The notes below the pieces were generated by a model. That model did no database searches. It saw only the letters and a program-made list of their open reading frames with translations, and was not told where the DNA came from. From positions 1 through 64,000 of the forward strand of contig NZ_WNZY01000010.1 in NCBI RefSeq assembly GCF_009725205.1: a DNA stretch of 64,000 nt. The letters are read 5' to 3'. Made by a program: the position numbers and the translations under genes. Of this stretch, positions 63,803-64,000 are shown piece by piece (the stretch's first letter is position 1; every line of letters begins with the position of its first letter). The DNA comes from Paenibacillus timonensis. Lineage in GTDB: Bacteria; Bacillota; Bacilli; Paenibacillales; Paenibacillaceae.

Positions 63803-64000
<198 letters not shown>

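Overview
This window looks like chromosomal DNA of a moderately GC-rich Bacillales bacterium, most likely Paenibacillus or a close relative. The basis is gene order and regulatory sites: hprK-lgt-ppaX-yvoF, rapZ-yvcK-whiA-crh and cggR-gap clusters, a CtsR operator at clpP, a CggR operator, an Fnr-type box, strong AGGAGG ribosome-binding sites and many TTG/GTG starts. No prophage, CRISPR array, integrase or intact insertion sequence is visible.

Layout. 1-1080: 3' end of a 23S rRNA gene followed directly by eight tRNAs (Ser, Met, Val, Thr, Asp, Phe, Tyr, Lys) and a terminator; no 5S gene lies between them. 1.1-6.9 kb: a PucR-type regulator, the sugar-importer ATPase msmX, then hprK-lgt-ppaX-yvoF. 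7.3-9.3 kb (minus): an ECF sigma factor with its membrane anti-sigma. 9.4-10.7 kb: a membrane acyltransferase. 10.9-19.8 kb: histidine biosynthesis hisZGDBH-[repeat]-AF-IE-J plus a PRPP synthase. 20.3-23.4 kb: a tiny membrane protein, a TPR protein and trxB. 23.7-27.2 kb (minus): an ABC-2 exporter with a DesK/DesR-like two-component system. 27.4-30.7 kb: a sugar ABC importer lacking an ATPase. 30.8-35.4 kb (minus): a LanFEG/BcrAB-like export pump with its own sensor kinase and regulator. 35.6-38.1 kb: a DUF438-hemerythrin-PAS protein behind an Fnr box, then glucokinase. 38.5-41.8 kb: rapZ-yvcK-whiA-crh. 41.9-47.8 kb: a SIMPL protein, potABCD and a secreted DUF4163/DUF3298 protein. 48.2-50.7 kb: uxaC and a LacI regulator. 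50.8-52.5 kb: an AT-rich island with a secreted protein and a lipoprotein whose start codon reads ATA. 52.6-56.2 kb (minus): adenine deaminase, a duplicated repeat block, clpP and tRNA-Arg. 56.3-62.4 kb: a LacI regulator with matching operators, an LplABC-type importer and a GH30 glycosidase. 62.7-64.0 kb: cggR and the start of gap.

How it fits together. Carbon control recurs throughout: HprK, a seryl/histidyl HPr-like protein, several cre-like sites, glucokinase, CggR and two importers that have no ATPase of their own and presumably use MsmX.

The most unusual signal is a set of about 190-bp intergenic elements found at six loci (seven copies). Each holds two box motifs of about 26 bp in one orientation and then two in the inverted orientation, the tandem boxes being 50-52 bp apart. 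Three different box sequences (near 7, 38, 43 and 54-55 kb; near 15.5 kb; near 23.5 kb) share this same architecture, one of them inside the his operon and one tandemly duplicated. I do not recognise this as a described family.
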